Shown: positions 1 through 8,655, counted from the stretch's first letter. The stretch: DNA of 64,000 nucleotides from Agaricicola taiwanensis (GCF_014635245.1 NZ_BMCP01000001.1:1240001-1304000); one strand, 5' to 3'. Notes: a model not told the origin generated them from the letters alone. A program made the numbers and translations.

Positions 1-1005
1 CGCCACCGGGTCGAATGTGCCGTCGCCCTCCGTGAGGACGGTGTAGATGCCCGTGATCGAGCCCTTGTCCGAGGTGCCGCTGCGCTCCAGAAGACGCGGC
101 AGCGCGGCAAAAAGGGAAGGCGGAAAACCACGCCGCGTCGGCGGCTCGCCCGCCGCTAGCCCAATTTCGCGCTGAGCGCGAGCGAACCGGGTCACGCTGT
201 CCATGATGAGAAGGACATTCTTGCCCTTGTCGCGGAAGTATTCAGCGACCGCTGTTGCAACATGGGCCGCCTTGACGCGTTCCATGGCCGGCCGATCGGA
301 GGTCGCGACCACCGCCACCGACTTCGCCCGCTCGGCTGACGACAGCTGTTTGTCGAGAAATTCGCGCGTTTCGCGGCCGCGCTCGCCGATCATGCCGATG
401 ACGATCACATCGGCATCGGCTCCCTTCACGATCTGTGACAGCAGCGTCGACTTGCCGACGCCGGGAGCGCCGAAGATGCCCACGCGCTGCCCCTTGGCGC
501 AGGTCAGCAGACCGTCGAGCGCCCTTATGCCGAACTGCATGGGCTTCGAGATCAGAGTGCGCTTCAAAGGCTGCGGCGGAGCCGCATGGATGGGATAGGT
601 CGTCTCGATGTTCTTCGGCGGCCAAGGCTCGCTGTCGAGGTTTTCCCCAAGCGGGCTGATAACACGGCCGAGAAGACCGTCGCCCACGGGGATGCGGAAT
701 TCCGATCCGCTGGGAATGACCTCGGTCGAGGTTGAAAGCCCGATCATATCGCCGATCGGCGTCAGGATCGTCATATGGTCCATCAGGCCGATTACCTCGG
801 CCATGATCTCGCTGCCATCGGGATTGACGAGGCGGCACATTTCACCGATCCGCACATTGGGAACCGTCGCATAGACGATAACGCCCAGAACGCGCTGCAC
901 ACGGCCCTTGATCGGCCGCGTATCCGTCGCCCGTGCGCTTTCCTGAAGCCGGGGCAGGAGGCGGGACAGCTTGTGGCCGAGATCGGGCGGCGACGGAGCG
1001 TTCAT
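1..1005 (-). CDS. sctN: T3SS ATPase SctN, N-terminal 335 residues (runs off left edge)
   Basis: Cytosolic hexameric ATPase of the type III secretion export gate; it strips chaperones from substrates and energises loading. The frame is open without a stop from the ATG at 1005 to the window edge. Residues 179-187 (GAPGVGKST) are the Walker A loop and 264-270 (VLLIMDS) the Walker B strand. The catalytic-Glu segment GERGRE lies at 207-212, as in the SctN/FliI and F1-beta families. The ATG overlaps the stop of sctL by four bases, so translation is probably coupled. The C-terminal third lies outside the window. FliI is the main alternative, but the neighbouring sctJ, sctK and sctL genes decide for SctN. 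Confidence 0.95.
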   Translation of the reverse strand, partial: MNAPSPPDLGHKLSRLLPRLQESARATDTRPIKGRVQRVLGVIVYATVPNVRIGEMCRLVNPDGSEIMAEVIGLMDHMTILTPIGDMIGLSTSTEVIPSGSEFRIPVGDGLLGRVISPLGENLDSEPWPPKNIETTYPIHAAPPQPLKRTLISKPMQFGIRALDGLLTCAKGQRVGIFGAPGVGKSTLLSQIVKGADADVIVIGMIGERGRETREFLDKQLSSAERAKSVAVVATSDRPAMERVKAAHVATAVAEYFRDKGKNVLLIMDSVTRFARAQREIGLAAGEPPTRRGFPPSLFAALPRLLERSGTSDKGSITGIYTVLTEGDGTFDPVA

Positions 1006-1703
1006 GAAGGTTCTCCTTCGAAGGCTTCGTCCACGTCGCCCGCCGGCGACATGCGGGGCTCTCGCTCATCCGGCAGCGCGATATCCTCGATCTCTTCGGC
1101 CTGGGCCTTCTCAAAGGCTGCCGCGATGGCTTTCAGTTGAGCCGAAACACCCGCGTTGATGGTCGCGACATCCGTCGAGACCAGACAGTCGTCGAGGCCG
1201 AGGGAGGGGTCCGCAACCACCATGATCGCATCGGGGAGATTGTCATGCTCGAGCTTTCCGATAACCTCGCGCACGCCCCCTTCACGTTCGGGGTGGACCG
1301 TCACCCGCACGAGCTTTTCAGAGGAAAAGGCGCTTAAGGCGTTGACGGCCGCACGGCCCACCACCTCACTGGCGTCAAACTCGCCCAAGATCTGATGCAC
1401 AATGGACAAGGCAAGCTTGACCATCTCACCTTCGGCAGACTTCACATGGGCATTGACCTGGCGGGTGGTCTGGATCAGCAGCTTGGTCGATGCGGCGATG
1501 CCGCTGTCGCGCCCTTCGCGATAGCCCTGTTCCCGCATGCTCCGCGCCTCGCGCCGGGCATTCCGGATGTTCTCGCGCACCCGTGACTTGGCAGCGGCAA
1601 GGAAGGCATAGCCGTCTTTCCACACGGCGGCCTCGGAGGCGGGAATCACATTGCGGCCGGGTCCAGAAGGAACCTTGGTGATCTTATATTCTGGCTGGGA
1701 CAT
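1002..1703 (-). CDS. sctL: T3SS stator protein SctL (FliH/YscL/HrpE family)
   Basis: A 233-aa cytoplasmic peripheral-stalk protein that in this family dimerises and holds SctN under the export gate. The middle is a long charged helix (about residues 35-65, rich in Arg/Glu) followed by the conserved FliH-like C-terminal domain. An ATG exists two codons further upstream (1709), but the GAGG ribosome site is 7 nt from the ATG at 1703 and only 1 nt from the upstream one, so 1703 is preferred. It lies between sctK and sctN with the stop overlapping the sctN start, the canonical K-L-N order. Confidence 0.88.
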   Translation of the reverse strand: MSQPEYKITKVPSGPGRNVIPASEAAVWKDGYAFLAAAKSRVRENIRNARREARSMREQGYREGRDSGIAASTKLLIQTTRQVNAHVKSAEGEMVKLALSIVHQILGEFDASEVVGRAAVNALSAFSSEKLVRVTVHPEREGGVREVIGKLEHDNLPDAIMVVADPSLGLDDCLVSTDVATINAGVSAQLKAIAAAFEKAQAEEIEDIALPDEREPRMSPAGDVDEAFEGEPS

Positions 1704-1715
1704 GGACATACCTCG

Positions 1716-2339
1716 TCAAACAGCGGCCGCGCGTCGGATGATGGCCGGTCCCAGGCTGGCGATCGGCTCTTCCGAGGTGGCGTCGAGATGTTCATGAGGA
1801 GCAAGTTTCAGCCGAACCCGGCGACCCACGCCAGGCGTCTGGCTGCTGCACCAGGCGGAGAGGCATTTCCAACCGTCGTCGGCCAGGCTGGCACAGGCCT
1901 TCTCGACACTGTCGAAGGGTTGAGCCGGGCCCGCAAGATCACGGTTATGCAGGGCCAGCATCCATTGATCATCGCCAAGGCTCTTGGAGAAACCCGCGAC
2001 ATCCTGCGACAAGACCACGTTGCCAAGCGTGTTGCCCCAGAAAATAGCGCCGGCTCTCCGGGCAAGCTGCTCAAGCCTCTCTCCTGGCATGAGCGCAATG
2101 AGCAAATCCTCTTCGGAAGCCGGTGCTTCGGCAGGACCGAGATTGTAGGCATTGGTGATGAGGTCCGACAGCCGCTTCGCCAGCCTTGGCGTTGCGATCA
2201 TCCTCTCGCACCCTTTGGCACCAATCGTCTCTCCGAAGCAGGCGGAAAACCGCTGTGGATGAATGTAGGTGACCGGGGCCGACATGAAGACGGACCAGTC
2301 CATCTCTGCTGTGCCGGGGGTGCGGACCGCGATGTTCAT
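1716..2339 (-). CDS. sctK: T3SS sorting-platform protein SctK
   Basis: 207 aa, close to the usual length of YscK-type proteins. SctK is a cytoplasmic adaptor linking the SctD ring to the SctQ/SctL pods. Assignment rests on size, the position between sctJ and sctL, and a pattern with an early hydrophobic/aromatic stretch (TYIHPQRF) and a conserved-looking central helix (ERLEQLARRAGAIFWGNTLG). SctK sequences diverge strongly, so homology cannot be shown by eye. The ATG at 2339 overlaps the sctJ stop (ATGA); an upstream in-frame start at 2390 would bury the N-terminus in sctJ and is not used. Confidence 0.75.
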   Translation of the reverse strand: MNIAVRTPGTAEMDWSVFMSAPVTYIHPQRFSACFGETIGAKGCERMIATPRLAKRLSDLITNAYNLGPAEAPASEEDLLIALMPGERLEQLARRAGAIFWGNTLGNVVLSQDVAGFSKSLGDDQWMLALHNRDLAGPAQPFDSVEKACASLADDGWKCLSAWCSSQTPGVGRRVRLKLAPHEHLDATSEEPIASLGPAIIRRAAAV

Positions 2340-3100
2340 TTTGCCCCCGCGGCGTCCTGGAGCGGGTAAACGCGCTGGCGGCGCTGCCAAACCGTCAGCC
2401 CGATCAAGGCCCCGGCCACGATCAGGACCCCGAGCGTGATATAGAGGATGAGGCCCGACCCGAAGAAGGACCCGCTGCTGCCGGCGAGACCCGCGCCCTT
2501 GGCAGGCGCGTCATAGGCAGTGGTCACGGGCACCAGGATGGTCGAGACCTTGTCATAGGAGAGCCCGGCCACGCCGTTGGCCACCAGCATCTTGATCTGC
2601 GGCACCAGATCCTGGATCGGGGCGCTGGCGTGATGGCGAATGAAAATCGATGCCGAGGAGGGCATGAGGTTCTGCTTCAGCGGATCGTTCTCGGGCAGCA
2701 CAAGGTGCACGCGGGCCGACACGACACCGTCGATATCCGATACCGTCTGCGACAGTTCCTGGCTGAGCGCGTAGATCATCTGCGCCCGTTCCTGCATCGG
2801 AGAAGCCACAAGCCCGTCCTGCTGGAAGACAGTGCCGAGCGAGGCGAACTCTTGCCGGGGCAGGCCGGCCTGCTTCAGGATCTCCACCGCCTGCGCGAAC
2901 TGGGTTTCCTCGACCTGGATGGTGATGCTCTCGCCCTGACCGGCAGCGCGAGATGCTGAAATGCCGTTCTCCATCAGGACAGACGTCATCTCATTGGCCT
3001 GACGTTCATCGAGATTGGTGTAGAGATCGACCTTGCAGGCGCTCAGAAAAAAGCCAACAAGAAGCGCTGCCGCGACACGCGGGTACGAAATCCTAGACAT
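2336..3100 (-). CDS. sctJ: T3SS inner MS-ring lipoprotein SctJ
   Basis: 254-aa inner-membrane ring lipoprotein of the YscJ/PrgK/FliF family. A signal peptide ends in the lipobox FLSAC with the lipidated Cys at residue 22. The first ring-building motif follows (KVDLYTNLDERQANEM), then a linker and the second domain with the hallmark VVSARVHLVLPEND. A transmembrane helix lies near residues 217-238 and ends in basic residues. It sits between sctI and sctK. The family signature is clear along the whole length. Confidence 0.96.
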   Translation of the reverse strand: MSRISYPRVAAALLVGFFLSACKVDLYTNLDERQANEMTSVLMENGISASRAAGQGESITIQVEETQFAQAVEILKQAGLPRQEFASLGTVFQQDGLVASPMQERAQMIYALSQELSQTVSDIDGVVSARVHLVLPENDPLKQNLMPSSASIFIRHHASAPIQDLVPQIKMLVANGVAGLSYDKVSTILVPVTTAYDAPAKGAGLAGSSGSFFGSGLILYITLGVLIVAGALIGLTVWQRRQRVYPLQDAAGAK

Positions 3101-3140
3101 TGCGATAGTGCCCCCTGCACCAAATTCTACGCGATGATTA

Positions 3141-3869
3141 TTACTGACCGCGCATCAATGTGCTGACTGATGAAGAAAAGCTTTGCGAAACCTTGCTTAT
3201 CAGGGTCGCCTGATAAGAAAACAGCATGACATCTCCCATAAAACTCGCCAGACCTCTCAGTTGCTCGTCGACCATACCGGTCGGCGAGTTATTATTTCCT
3301 GAAGTGACCGAAGCATCCGTGTTGAAATCGCGGCTGCCTTGACTGTCCGAGTTCGTGGGAAGGGAAACATTGGTAAATGAAGTATTGGATACGATGAATG
3401 GATTGCTGGCCGGCATGTCCGAGACGTCATGCCCCTGCGACTGCATCAGCCGGTGTTGTGTCTTCATATCGCGGTCGATGAAGTAGCTGATCGACTGAAA
3501 GGATTCCGTGATCAGCTCGGCCGGGTTGGACATGCGTGCCGCTTCCGGATCACGCATTTCGCCCGACGCCTGGGCATTGTTGAATTCGTAGATATTCTGT
3601 TCGTAGCCATCGCCGCCTTCGGCCCGGCGGGGCATGGCATAGCCGTTCGCGAAGCGATCCTGGCTGTCCGTCCGGAGGGTGTCTCCACCGGGAACGCTCT
3701 GGCCGAGGGGCTCCGATTGAGCCAAGCGGACTTCGCCGGCCCCGGCCGGTGAGGGCGTTTCAAACAGATCTTTGTTGATATCTCCCGCGCCGGCGAATGC
3801 GGCTGCATCCATCGCAGATTTGTCCAGCGGAGGTGAAATATTCGTCAGATTCTGAATAGGAAGTTCCAT
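3141..3869 (-). CDS. sctI: T3SS inner-rod protein SctI candidate (long form)
   Basis: 242 aa, about twice the length of typical inner-rod proteins. The first 170 residues are low-complexity, Ser/Asn/Asp-rich and probably disordered. The last 35 residues form an amphipathic helix ending in SKVSQSFSSSVSTLMRGQ, the type of C-terminus seen in SctI rod proteins. It lies directly upstream of sctJ and downstream of the needle candidate, the YscF...I-J order. The long N-terminus may serve as a secretion signal or an early substrate; this is inference. A NopB/NolB-like secreted protein is the alternative. Confidence 0.6.
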   Translation of the reverse strand: MELPIQNLTNISPPLDKSAMDAAAFAGAGDINKDLFETPSPAGAGEVRLAQSEPLGQSVPGGDTLRTDSQDRFANGYAMPRRAEGGDGYEQNIYEFNNAQASGEMRDPEAARMSNPAELITESFQSISYFIDRDMKTQHRLMQSQGHDVSDMPASNPFIVSNTSFTNVSLPTNSDSQGSRDFNTDASVTSGNNNSPTGMVDEQLRGLASFMGDVMLFSYQATLISKVSQSFSSSVSTLMRGQ

Positions 3870-3903
3870 GATAATGCCCCCATTGCGGCCGAGCCGGCAA
3901 TGA

Positions 3904-4068
3904 TTACTCGTTCGAATTCTCTCTGATGTCTTCGGTCGTCTTCTGGATAAGTGGGAACATCAGGGTGGTGGCGAAGCTGGACATCGCACCCGCGATGACC
4001 TCGTCGAAAGCTTCGTCTTCATTGGTTGTGGTCACTTCGCCTGTATCTACGGGCGGGATCTCTGCCAT
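3904..4068 (-). CDS. 54-aa T3SS needle-subunit candidate (SctF/NopA-like)
   Basis: A short gene with a clear ribosome site (GAGGGAG, 8 nt from the ATG). The protein has a flexible acidic N-terminus (MAEIPPVDTGEV...) followed by one helix-forming half with the pattern EVIAGAMSSFATTLMFPLIQ. Small size, acidic N-half and a hydrophobic C-terminal helix are features of needle subunits, and the place immediately before sctI and sctJ matches needle genes in other T3SS loci. Needle proteins of Ysc type are longer (about 80 aa); rhizobial ones are shorter. Homology is not provable by eye. Confidence 0.5.
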   Translation of the reverse strand: MAEIPPVDTGEVTTTNEDEAFDEVIAGAMSSFATTLMFPLIQKTTEDIRENSNE

Positions 4069-4101
4069 TGTGTCGTCTCCCTCGGTGAGTGGTCTTTCTG
4101 G

Positions 4102-4677
4102 TCAGGAGTTCGCTTTTCCACCACGGAAAACGCGAACTGAAAGCGGTTTCTGCACGACATTGATTGTGGTGGTGGTCGCCTGGATTACCGCCGCCCGAAA
4201 CGCGGGAGGCCCTGTGACCGCGAGCGAAACGCCGTCAGCCGCCGGGCGAACCGAGAATTTGTCATCAAGGATATTGCTGGCTTGAAGCTTTTCCATGGCG
4301 CGATCCGGAGACGGCGGCACCGGTGCGAAAACCTGCGTCGAAACTTCTGAAGCGGCGCTGATGTGCAGCAGGGCGCCGTCAAAATACCAGACAAGTCCAT
4401 GATCCTTGGTGACACGCTCCAGGAAATCTCGTGGGCTCAGGCCTGAAATGCTTCCGCGGATGCGGCCACGCACGCCGTCGGTCAACCGCACCGGGATGTC
4501 GTTGTTGCGTCCGAACTCGAGAAGCGTGTCCCGGACGTTCTGGTCGACAACGACGAAGCTGTAAGGCTCCGGTGACCATTTGGGTTCAGCGGCGATAGCA
4601 CTGCCGCCCGCCAGTAATGTAAATGCGGATGCAACTAACAGTCCGCGTACAGCAAATGTGGCTTTATAAGCAGGCAT
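4102..4677 (-). CDS. T3SS secretin N-terminal domain protein (RhcC1/NolW-like)
   Basis: 191 aa with a signal peptide (cleavage near AIAAEP, residue 30). The mature part matches the SctC N0 domain: a W..EPYSFVVVDQNVRDTLLEF start and the VRGRIRGSISGLSPRDFL strand-helix unit, followed by an N1-like repeat. There is no beta-barrel secretin domain, so it is the N-terminal part of a split secretin, as in rhizobial rhcC1/rhcC2 pairs. It lies in the outer-membrane ring, periplasmic side. The pore itself could come from the secretin at 7270-8655, which has its own, Tad-type N domain. Confidence 0.8.
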   Translation of the reverse strand: MPAYKATFAVRGLLVASAFTLLAGGSAIAAEPKWSPEPYSFVVVDQNVRDTLLEFGRNNDIPVRLTDGVRGRIRGSISGLSPRDFLERVTKDHGLVWYFDGALLHISAASEVSTQVFAPVPPSPDRAMEKLQASNILDDKFSVRPAADGVSLAVTGPPAFRAAVIQATTTTINVVQKPLSVRVFRGGKANS

Positions 4678-4905
4678 CCGGCTGAACCTTTAAATATCGA
4701 ACTAAATTAGCTCATCTGATATTCTTCAAATGCCATTTAAATGCTTGGTGCCCTCCGCTGTCAACGCCGGTTCAGGGGTCTCTTATAAAAGCGTTAATAT
4801 GAGGAACTTTAACCTTAAGAGGATGCGGGAAAGTTACGGCGTAAGGTCAAATGGAACAGCACCAATGCCTCGACTTGTGACAGTGCTGTGAATATCGCCT
4901 AAATA
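4678..4905. promoter_or_regulatory. AT-rich intergenic gap upstream of rhcC1-like gene
   Basis: 228 bp between the rhcC1-like start and the sctU stop. It is visibly richer in A and T than its surroundings (runs such as TTTAAATATCGAACTAAATTAG near 4690), so it probably holds the leftward promoter for the rhcC1-F-I-J-K-L-N operon. I could not identify a convincing tts box or other named operator. No gene is seen in it. Confidence 0.45.
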
Positions 4906-5952
4906 TTAGACTTGACCCTGACGGACGAGAATCTCAGCAACTTCGGTGAAAACGTTGCGATTGATCCTTTCGCCCGGACGATGGCCTTGCGCCAGGCGGC
5001 GGGCGAGGTTGGGGTTGCGAACTAGCGGTGCCTGGGTCTGCGCGCGAATGTCCCCCGGAGACGGCAATGCGCCTTCGGGGGAGAGGGAAACCACGACTGG
5101 AATGGGGGTCTGGCCCGCCTTGTAGCGAATGCCGATCACACGTTCATCCCCCATGATGACGACGGTCGCATGCTGCAGCCCGCGCCAGACCTTTCCGTCG
5201 GCGGCAGCCTTGTTGCGCAGGCGCCGCTGCTCGCGGCGGATCAGCGGGTTGCCGTCCTGGTTCTTTGTCTCCTGTTTCATCTCCGTGCGGGTCATGCGCA
5301 TTTCACGCAGAAACAGGGCGCGTTGCACCAGAAGGTCGATGCCGCCTACGATCAGAAAGGCGATGATGCCGACGATCGCAATGGGAAGCAACACGTCGAA
5401 GAAGACCGGGCCCAGGCAGTCCTCTCCGCAGACGGGCAAGCGGACGAGGGTGTTGATGCTGGTGTAAATGAGGATAATGAAGGCGGCTGTCAGCGCGACG
5501 ACCTTGATCAGGCTCTTCATAAAATCGGTCAGGTTGCGCAAGGAGAAGATGCGCTTGAAGCCCTCCGCCGGATTGAGACGCTGGAACTGGGGCTTTAGAG
5601 GCTCGGTTGAAAAAACGGGGCCGAACGTGCTGACGAAACCGCTGATAATGAAGATGCCGACGACCACCAGGAAGAGCGGCACCGCCATGTAGAGCAATAC
5701 AGTCCGAAACATATCGAGGCCCATCAGGAGCCCTTCATCGAACGGCCGGAGATAAAATGTCGGCGCGGCATCGAAGAAGCGGAGCATCCGTTCATAGACG
5801 CTGCCCCAGAAAACATAGATGAAGAGAAGCCCGATCACGATGTGAGCGGCGGTTATGAATTCGGTACTGTGTGCCACCTGGCCCTTTTTGCGCGCTTCCC
5901 GAAGTTTGCGCTTCGAGGCCGGTAGTGACCGTTCTTCCGATGAATTTTCCAA
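4906..5952 (-). CDS. sctU: T3SS export gate protein SctU lacking the NPTH cleavage motif
   Basis: 348-aa inner-membrane protein of the SctU/FlhB family, the substrate-specificity switch. The N-terminal signature is present (KTEPATPKKLR-like: ASKRKLREARKKGQVAHS), then four membrane segments (about 33-52, 85-105, 140-162, 185-207) and a basic linker into the C-terminal cytoplasmic domain. Where family members carry NPTH, residues 267-270 read MGDE within VVIMGDERVIGIRY. The flanks (VV before, GIRY after) align exactly, so the motif is substituted, not shifted. The C-terminus retains NPNLARRL and the closing VAEIL. The change should abolish NPTH self-cleavage. Confidence 0.93.
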   Translation of the reverse strand: MENSSEERSLPASKRKLREARKKGQVAHSTEFITAAHIVIGLLFIYVFWGSVYERMLRFFDAAPTFYLRPFDEGLLMGLDMFRTVLLYMAVPLFLVVVGIFIISGFVSTFGPVFSTEPLKPQFQRLNPAEGFKRIFSLRNLTDFMKSLIKVVALTAAFIILIYTSINTLVRLPVCGEDCLGPVFFDVLLPIAIVGIIAFLIVGGIDLLVQRALFLREMRMTRTEMKQETKNQDGNPLIRREQRRLRNKAAADGKVWRGLQHATVVIMGDERVIGIRYKAGQTPIPVVVSLSPEGALPSPGDIRAQTQAPLVRNPNLARRLAQGHRPGERINRNVFTEVAEILVRQGQV

Positions 5953-6084
5953 CGCAGTCTACCGTTGCACACAGGATCAGGAGTTTAAAAATATCCCGGT
6001 TGATCCTGCTGTGGCAATATTGGGCACCGGTATCGATTCGCGAAATATTGCTTTTTACGAAGACTTTCTGGAGTTGAAGTTAAC

Positions 6085-6873
6085 ATGATCATGCCCCGCC
6101 GCCTGGTCATTCCCGTTTGTTCTGCCCTTCTTGCGGCGTGCACTCAAACCCAGCCCCCCTCGGCTACCCCAGAAGCGCAGAGCGTGATCGGTATTGCGCA
6201 GGATATCGAGCGGAAGGGTGATGATGTAACGGCATTGGCGGTCTACATGCGCGCCAGCGAACTGGCTCCGGACGACCCCGGTGTTCTGGTGAAGATTGGC
6301 GATCTGCATGCCCGGAACAGGCGTTACACGGCGGCGGGAGCAGCCTACCAAAAGGCGATTTCGCTGTCCCCTCAAAAGCCGGCCGCCGACGCACTGATCG
6401 GGTTGGGCAACGTTCAGGTGGCGAGCGGTGACGTCGCCGCGGGAACGGCGAGCCTTGATAGGGCGGCCGAAGTGGCTCGCACGGCATCGCAGTATAATCG
6501 CCTCGGCGTCGCGCAGACACAGGCCGGCCTGTTCGACAAGGCAATCCTGTCATACAGGAAGGCGCTGGAATCCCGGGAAGACATCGACACCGGCACCAAT
6601 CTCGCGCTTGCCATGGCTCTGGCCGGTCGCCACGACGAGGCCATCGAGCTGATGGAACGGATCGTCAAGGCTCCAACCGTTCAAACGCGTCATAAGGCCA
6701 ATTACGCGTTGATTCTCGCCGTTGCAGGCAAGGAAGACGCAGCGCGGGGCGTGCTGCCAGAGTCCATGCCAAAAAGTGATGTTCAGGCTGTATTGAGCGG
6801 CGCGCGCAATATTCGCGGCACAGCGGATGCCAGCCAGCGCGGAAAGGCGCTCAGCGTGCTGTTTGCGGGGTGA
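6085..6873 (+). CDS. TadD-like TPR outer-membrane lipoprotein
   Basis: 262 aa. The signal peptide ends in the lipobox SALLAAC (Cys19). The rest is a TPR array of at least five repeats (about residues 35-200; for example the SYRKALE and AYQKAISLSP units). Size and layout match TadD, the TPR pilotin of Tad pili. It is the only plus-strand gene in the T3SS block. It is divergent from sctU (132 bp between them) and converges on the CpaD-like gene with a 23-bp 3' overlap. Likely role: outer-membrane targeting or assembly of the Tad-type secretin next door. Confidence 0.72.
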   Translation: MIMPRRLVIPVCSALLAACTQTQPPSATPEAQSVIGIAQDIERKGDDVTALAVYMRASELAPDDPGVLVKIGDLHARNRRYTAAGAAYQKAISLSPQKPAADALIGLGNVQVASGDVAAGTASLDRAAEVARTASQYNRLGVAQTQAGLFDKAILSYRKALESREDIDTGTNLALAMALAGRHDEAIELMERIVKAPTVQTRHKANYALILAVAGKEDAARGVLPESMPKSDVQAVLSGARNIRGTADASQRGKALSVLFAG

Positions 6874-7273
6874 TATCCTGCGTACGCGGCTCCTCTGAGG
6901 AGCGGACCTTGCCCTCAAGGTACTCGCGCTGGGCGCGGGTGGCCGACTGTGCCGGGGCGGGCCCCATCCGGCGGCCATAGACAAGATCCCGCTCGCTCTC
7001 GACCATCCGCTGCAGGTTGTAAGCGTTGGCGCATCCCGGAGGCAGCACGCCGAAAGCCTCCGCTTCGGCTGACCAGGCGCAGCTATCGGGCATCAGGGTC
7101 GTAACAGGGCGGCCATCGGGCCCCGGGACTTCCGCGTAGCTGTAGCGCGGCGAGTAGGGGGGGAATTCGTCGGGGCTCACGCATCCCGCCAGGGCAAGGC
7201 CGATTGCGGCGAGCACGGCTGGAGATCTGAGGACGCGGTTCATGGCTGGCGCTGAGCTGGGTTGACGGTTCAT
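6851..7273 (-). CDS. CpaD-like Tad-pilus lipoprotein inside the T3SS locus
   Basis: 140 aa with the lipobox LALAGC (Cys31; an internal ATG at 7243 would give a shorter signal peptide). The C-terminal half shows the CpaD-type pattern, FGVLPPGCANAYNLQRMV followed by DLVYGRRMGPA and an Arg/Ala-rich end. The start overlaps the stop of the secretin gene (ATGA), keeping the cpaC-cpaD order of Tad operons. It is shorter than many CpaD proteins. It probably works with the adjacent secretin at the outer membrane. Confidence 0.7.
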   Translation of the reverse strand: MNRQPSSAPAMNRVLRSPAVLAAIGLALAGCVSPDEFPPYSPRYSYAEVPGPDGRPVTTLMPDSCAWSAEAEAFGVLPPGCANAYNLQRMVESERDLVYGRRMGPAPAQSATRAQREYLEGKVRSSEEPRTQDITPQTAR

Positions 7274-8655
7274 TTCACGACCAATCCATAGGCTTTCGAT
7301 GTCCTGGGCGCCGGAGCGGAACCGGCCAGTGCCGCTTCTTCCAGAGGCGTTGAGAGCGATTTATCGGACACCGGCTCCACCAGATAAGGGGTGATCAGGA
7401 TGACAAGCTCGGTCTCGTCGCGCTGATAGCGCTTTGAATTGAAGAGGCTTCCGAGGACCGGCACATCGCCGAGGATCGGGAACTTGGAAAGCTCCTGCGA
7501 CATGTTGCGTTGAAAGAGACCGGCGATGGCAAAGGTCTGGCCGCTGGCCGCCTCCACCGTCGTGTCCGCGCGCCGGATGTTGAAGGCTGGCATGGCAAAG
7601 CCGTTGAGCATGACGGCGCCGGTCGACGACAACGTGCTGACCTCGGGACGGATGCGCAGGCCGATGCGATTGCCCTTCATCATGGTCGGCGTGAAAAGGA
7701 GGGAAACCCCGAAGGGCTTGTAATCGATGGTGATGCGTTCATCCCCCTGCGGCACCGGCACTGGAATCTCGCCGCCGGCCAGGAAGCTTGCTGTCTGTCC
7801 CGTCACCGCCGTCAGGTTCGGCTCGGCCAATACGGAAAGGATTCCCCTCCGCTTGAGGGCATCCACCAGGACATCGATGTTGACGCTGCCGGTTTTGAAG
7901 CGCGCGCGTATCCCGCCCTCTTCGCTGGGGAAGGGGTTGTTTCTCAAAACACCGAACGAGAAATTGCCGACACCTGCGACCGCGCTCCAGTTGATCCCAA
8001 GGGACTCCAGGCCGTTGCGCGACACCTCCGCAAAACGGACGCGGATGTTGACCTGCTGCGAGCCTTGGAAGGCTCCTGCATTGAGCGCGGGTTCCTCGGC
8101 TGTGGCATGAGCCTGAGCGACATTGTCGAGGTCGATTGCCTGATCGATGTTCGCGGCCGTTCCACGCACCACCGGACGACTTCCGAAGAAGGTGATGTCG
8201 GGGTTGGCGGTCAGTCGTAGCTCGTTGCTGGCTTCTTCCGTGGTGGCGGTATCGATTTTGACGTGAAGCTTCAGCGCCGTCTTGATGCGTTTGTCAGCCG
8301 TCATGGCGACAAGATCGGTGGTGCCGACCTTGGTGCCGTAGATATAGATCACATCGTCCGACACCACCTTGAGATCGGCAATGGCGGGATCTGAAAGAAC
8401 AACGGATTCCACGGGTTCATCGAACTTGAGGATGCGCCCCTGGCTGACGGGAAGCTCAATCTCGGTGGACGAGCCTGGCAAAATCTCAAGTGGTGCTGAC
8501 CACGCGGGCAGCACCAATGCAAATCCGGAGAGGAGGAAGGCGACAGCCGCGATTCCGCTTCGAACGGAATTGCTCCTTCGCCCGACGGTGCGGCCACGCC
8601 TGCATGAAGCAGAGAGCCTTACGAATACGCTCACAGACGTCCCCCTAGCCGCCAT
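7270..8655 (-). CDS. Tad/CpaC-type outer-membrane secretin
   Basis: About 461 aa. A long basic leader and hydrophobic segment end near PAWSAP. The next 80 residues are the pilus-secretin N-terminal domain (GRILKFDEPVESVVLSDPAI, then VIYIYGTKVGTTDLVAM). A BON-like linker follows, and then the secretin domain with the signatures VLAEPNLTAVTGQTASFLAG, EIPVPVP and the C-terminal ELVILITPYLVEP. This is the CpaC/RcpA architecture of Tad pili, not that of a typical SctC. It lies 47 bp downstream of sctV and overlaps the CpaD-like gene, so it appears to be the T3SS pore-former here (RhcC2 position). The exact start among several is uncertain. Confidence 0.85.
   Translation of the reverse strand: MAARGTSVSVFVRLSASCRRGRTVGRRSNSVRSGIAAVAFLLSGFALVLPAWSAPLEILPGSSTEIELPVSQGRILKFDEPVESVVLSDPAIADLKVVSDDVIYIYGTKVGTTDLVAMTADKRIKTALKLHVKIDTATTEEASNELRLTANPDITFFGSRPVVRGTAANIDQAIDLDNVAQAHATAEEPALNAGAFQGSQQVNIRVRFAEVSRNGLESLGINWSAVAGVGNFSFGVLRNNPFPSEEGGIRARFKTGSVNIDVLVDALKRRGILSVLAEPNLTAVTGQTASFLAGGEIPVPVPQGDERITIDYKPFGVSLLFTPTMMKGNRIGLRIRPEVSTLSSTGAVMLNGFAMPAFNIRRADTTVEAASGQTFAIAGLFQRNMSQELSKFPILGDVPVLGSLFNSKRYQRDETELVILITPYLVEPVSDKSLSTPLEEAALAGSAPAPRTSKAYGLVVK

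Noticed and set aside
4678-4905. tts box (TtsI site) upstream of T3SS genes
   Set aside because: I compared by eye with the remembered consensus and found no convincing match; a motif scan is needed.
7510-8220. 236-aa plus-strand frame opposite the secretin gene
   Set aside because: Antisense shadow of secretin motifs; no ribosome site or domain.
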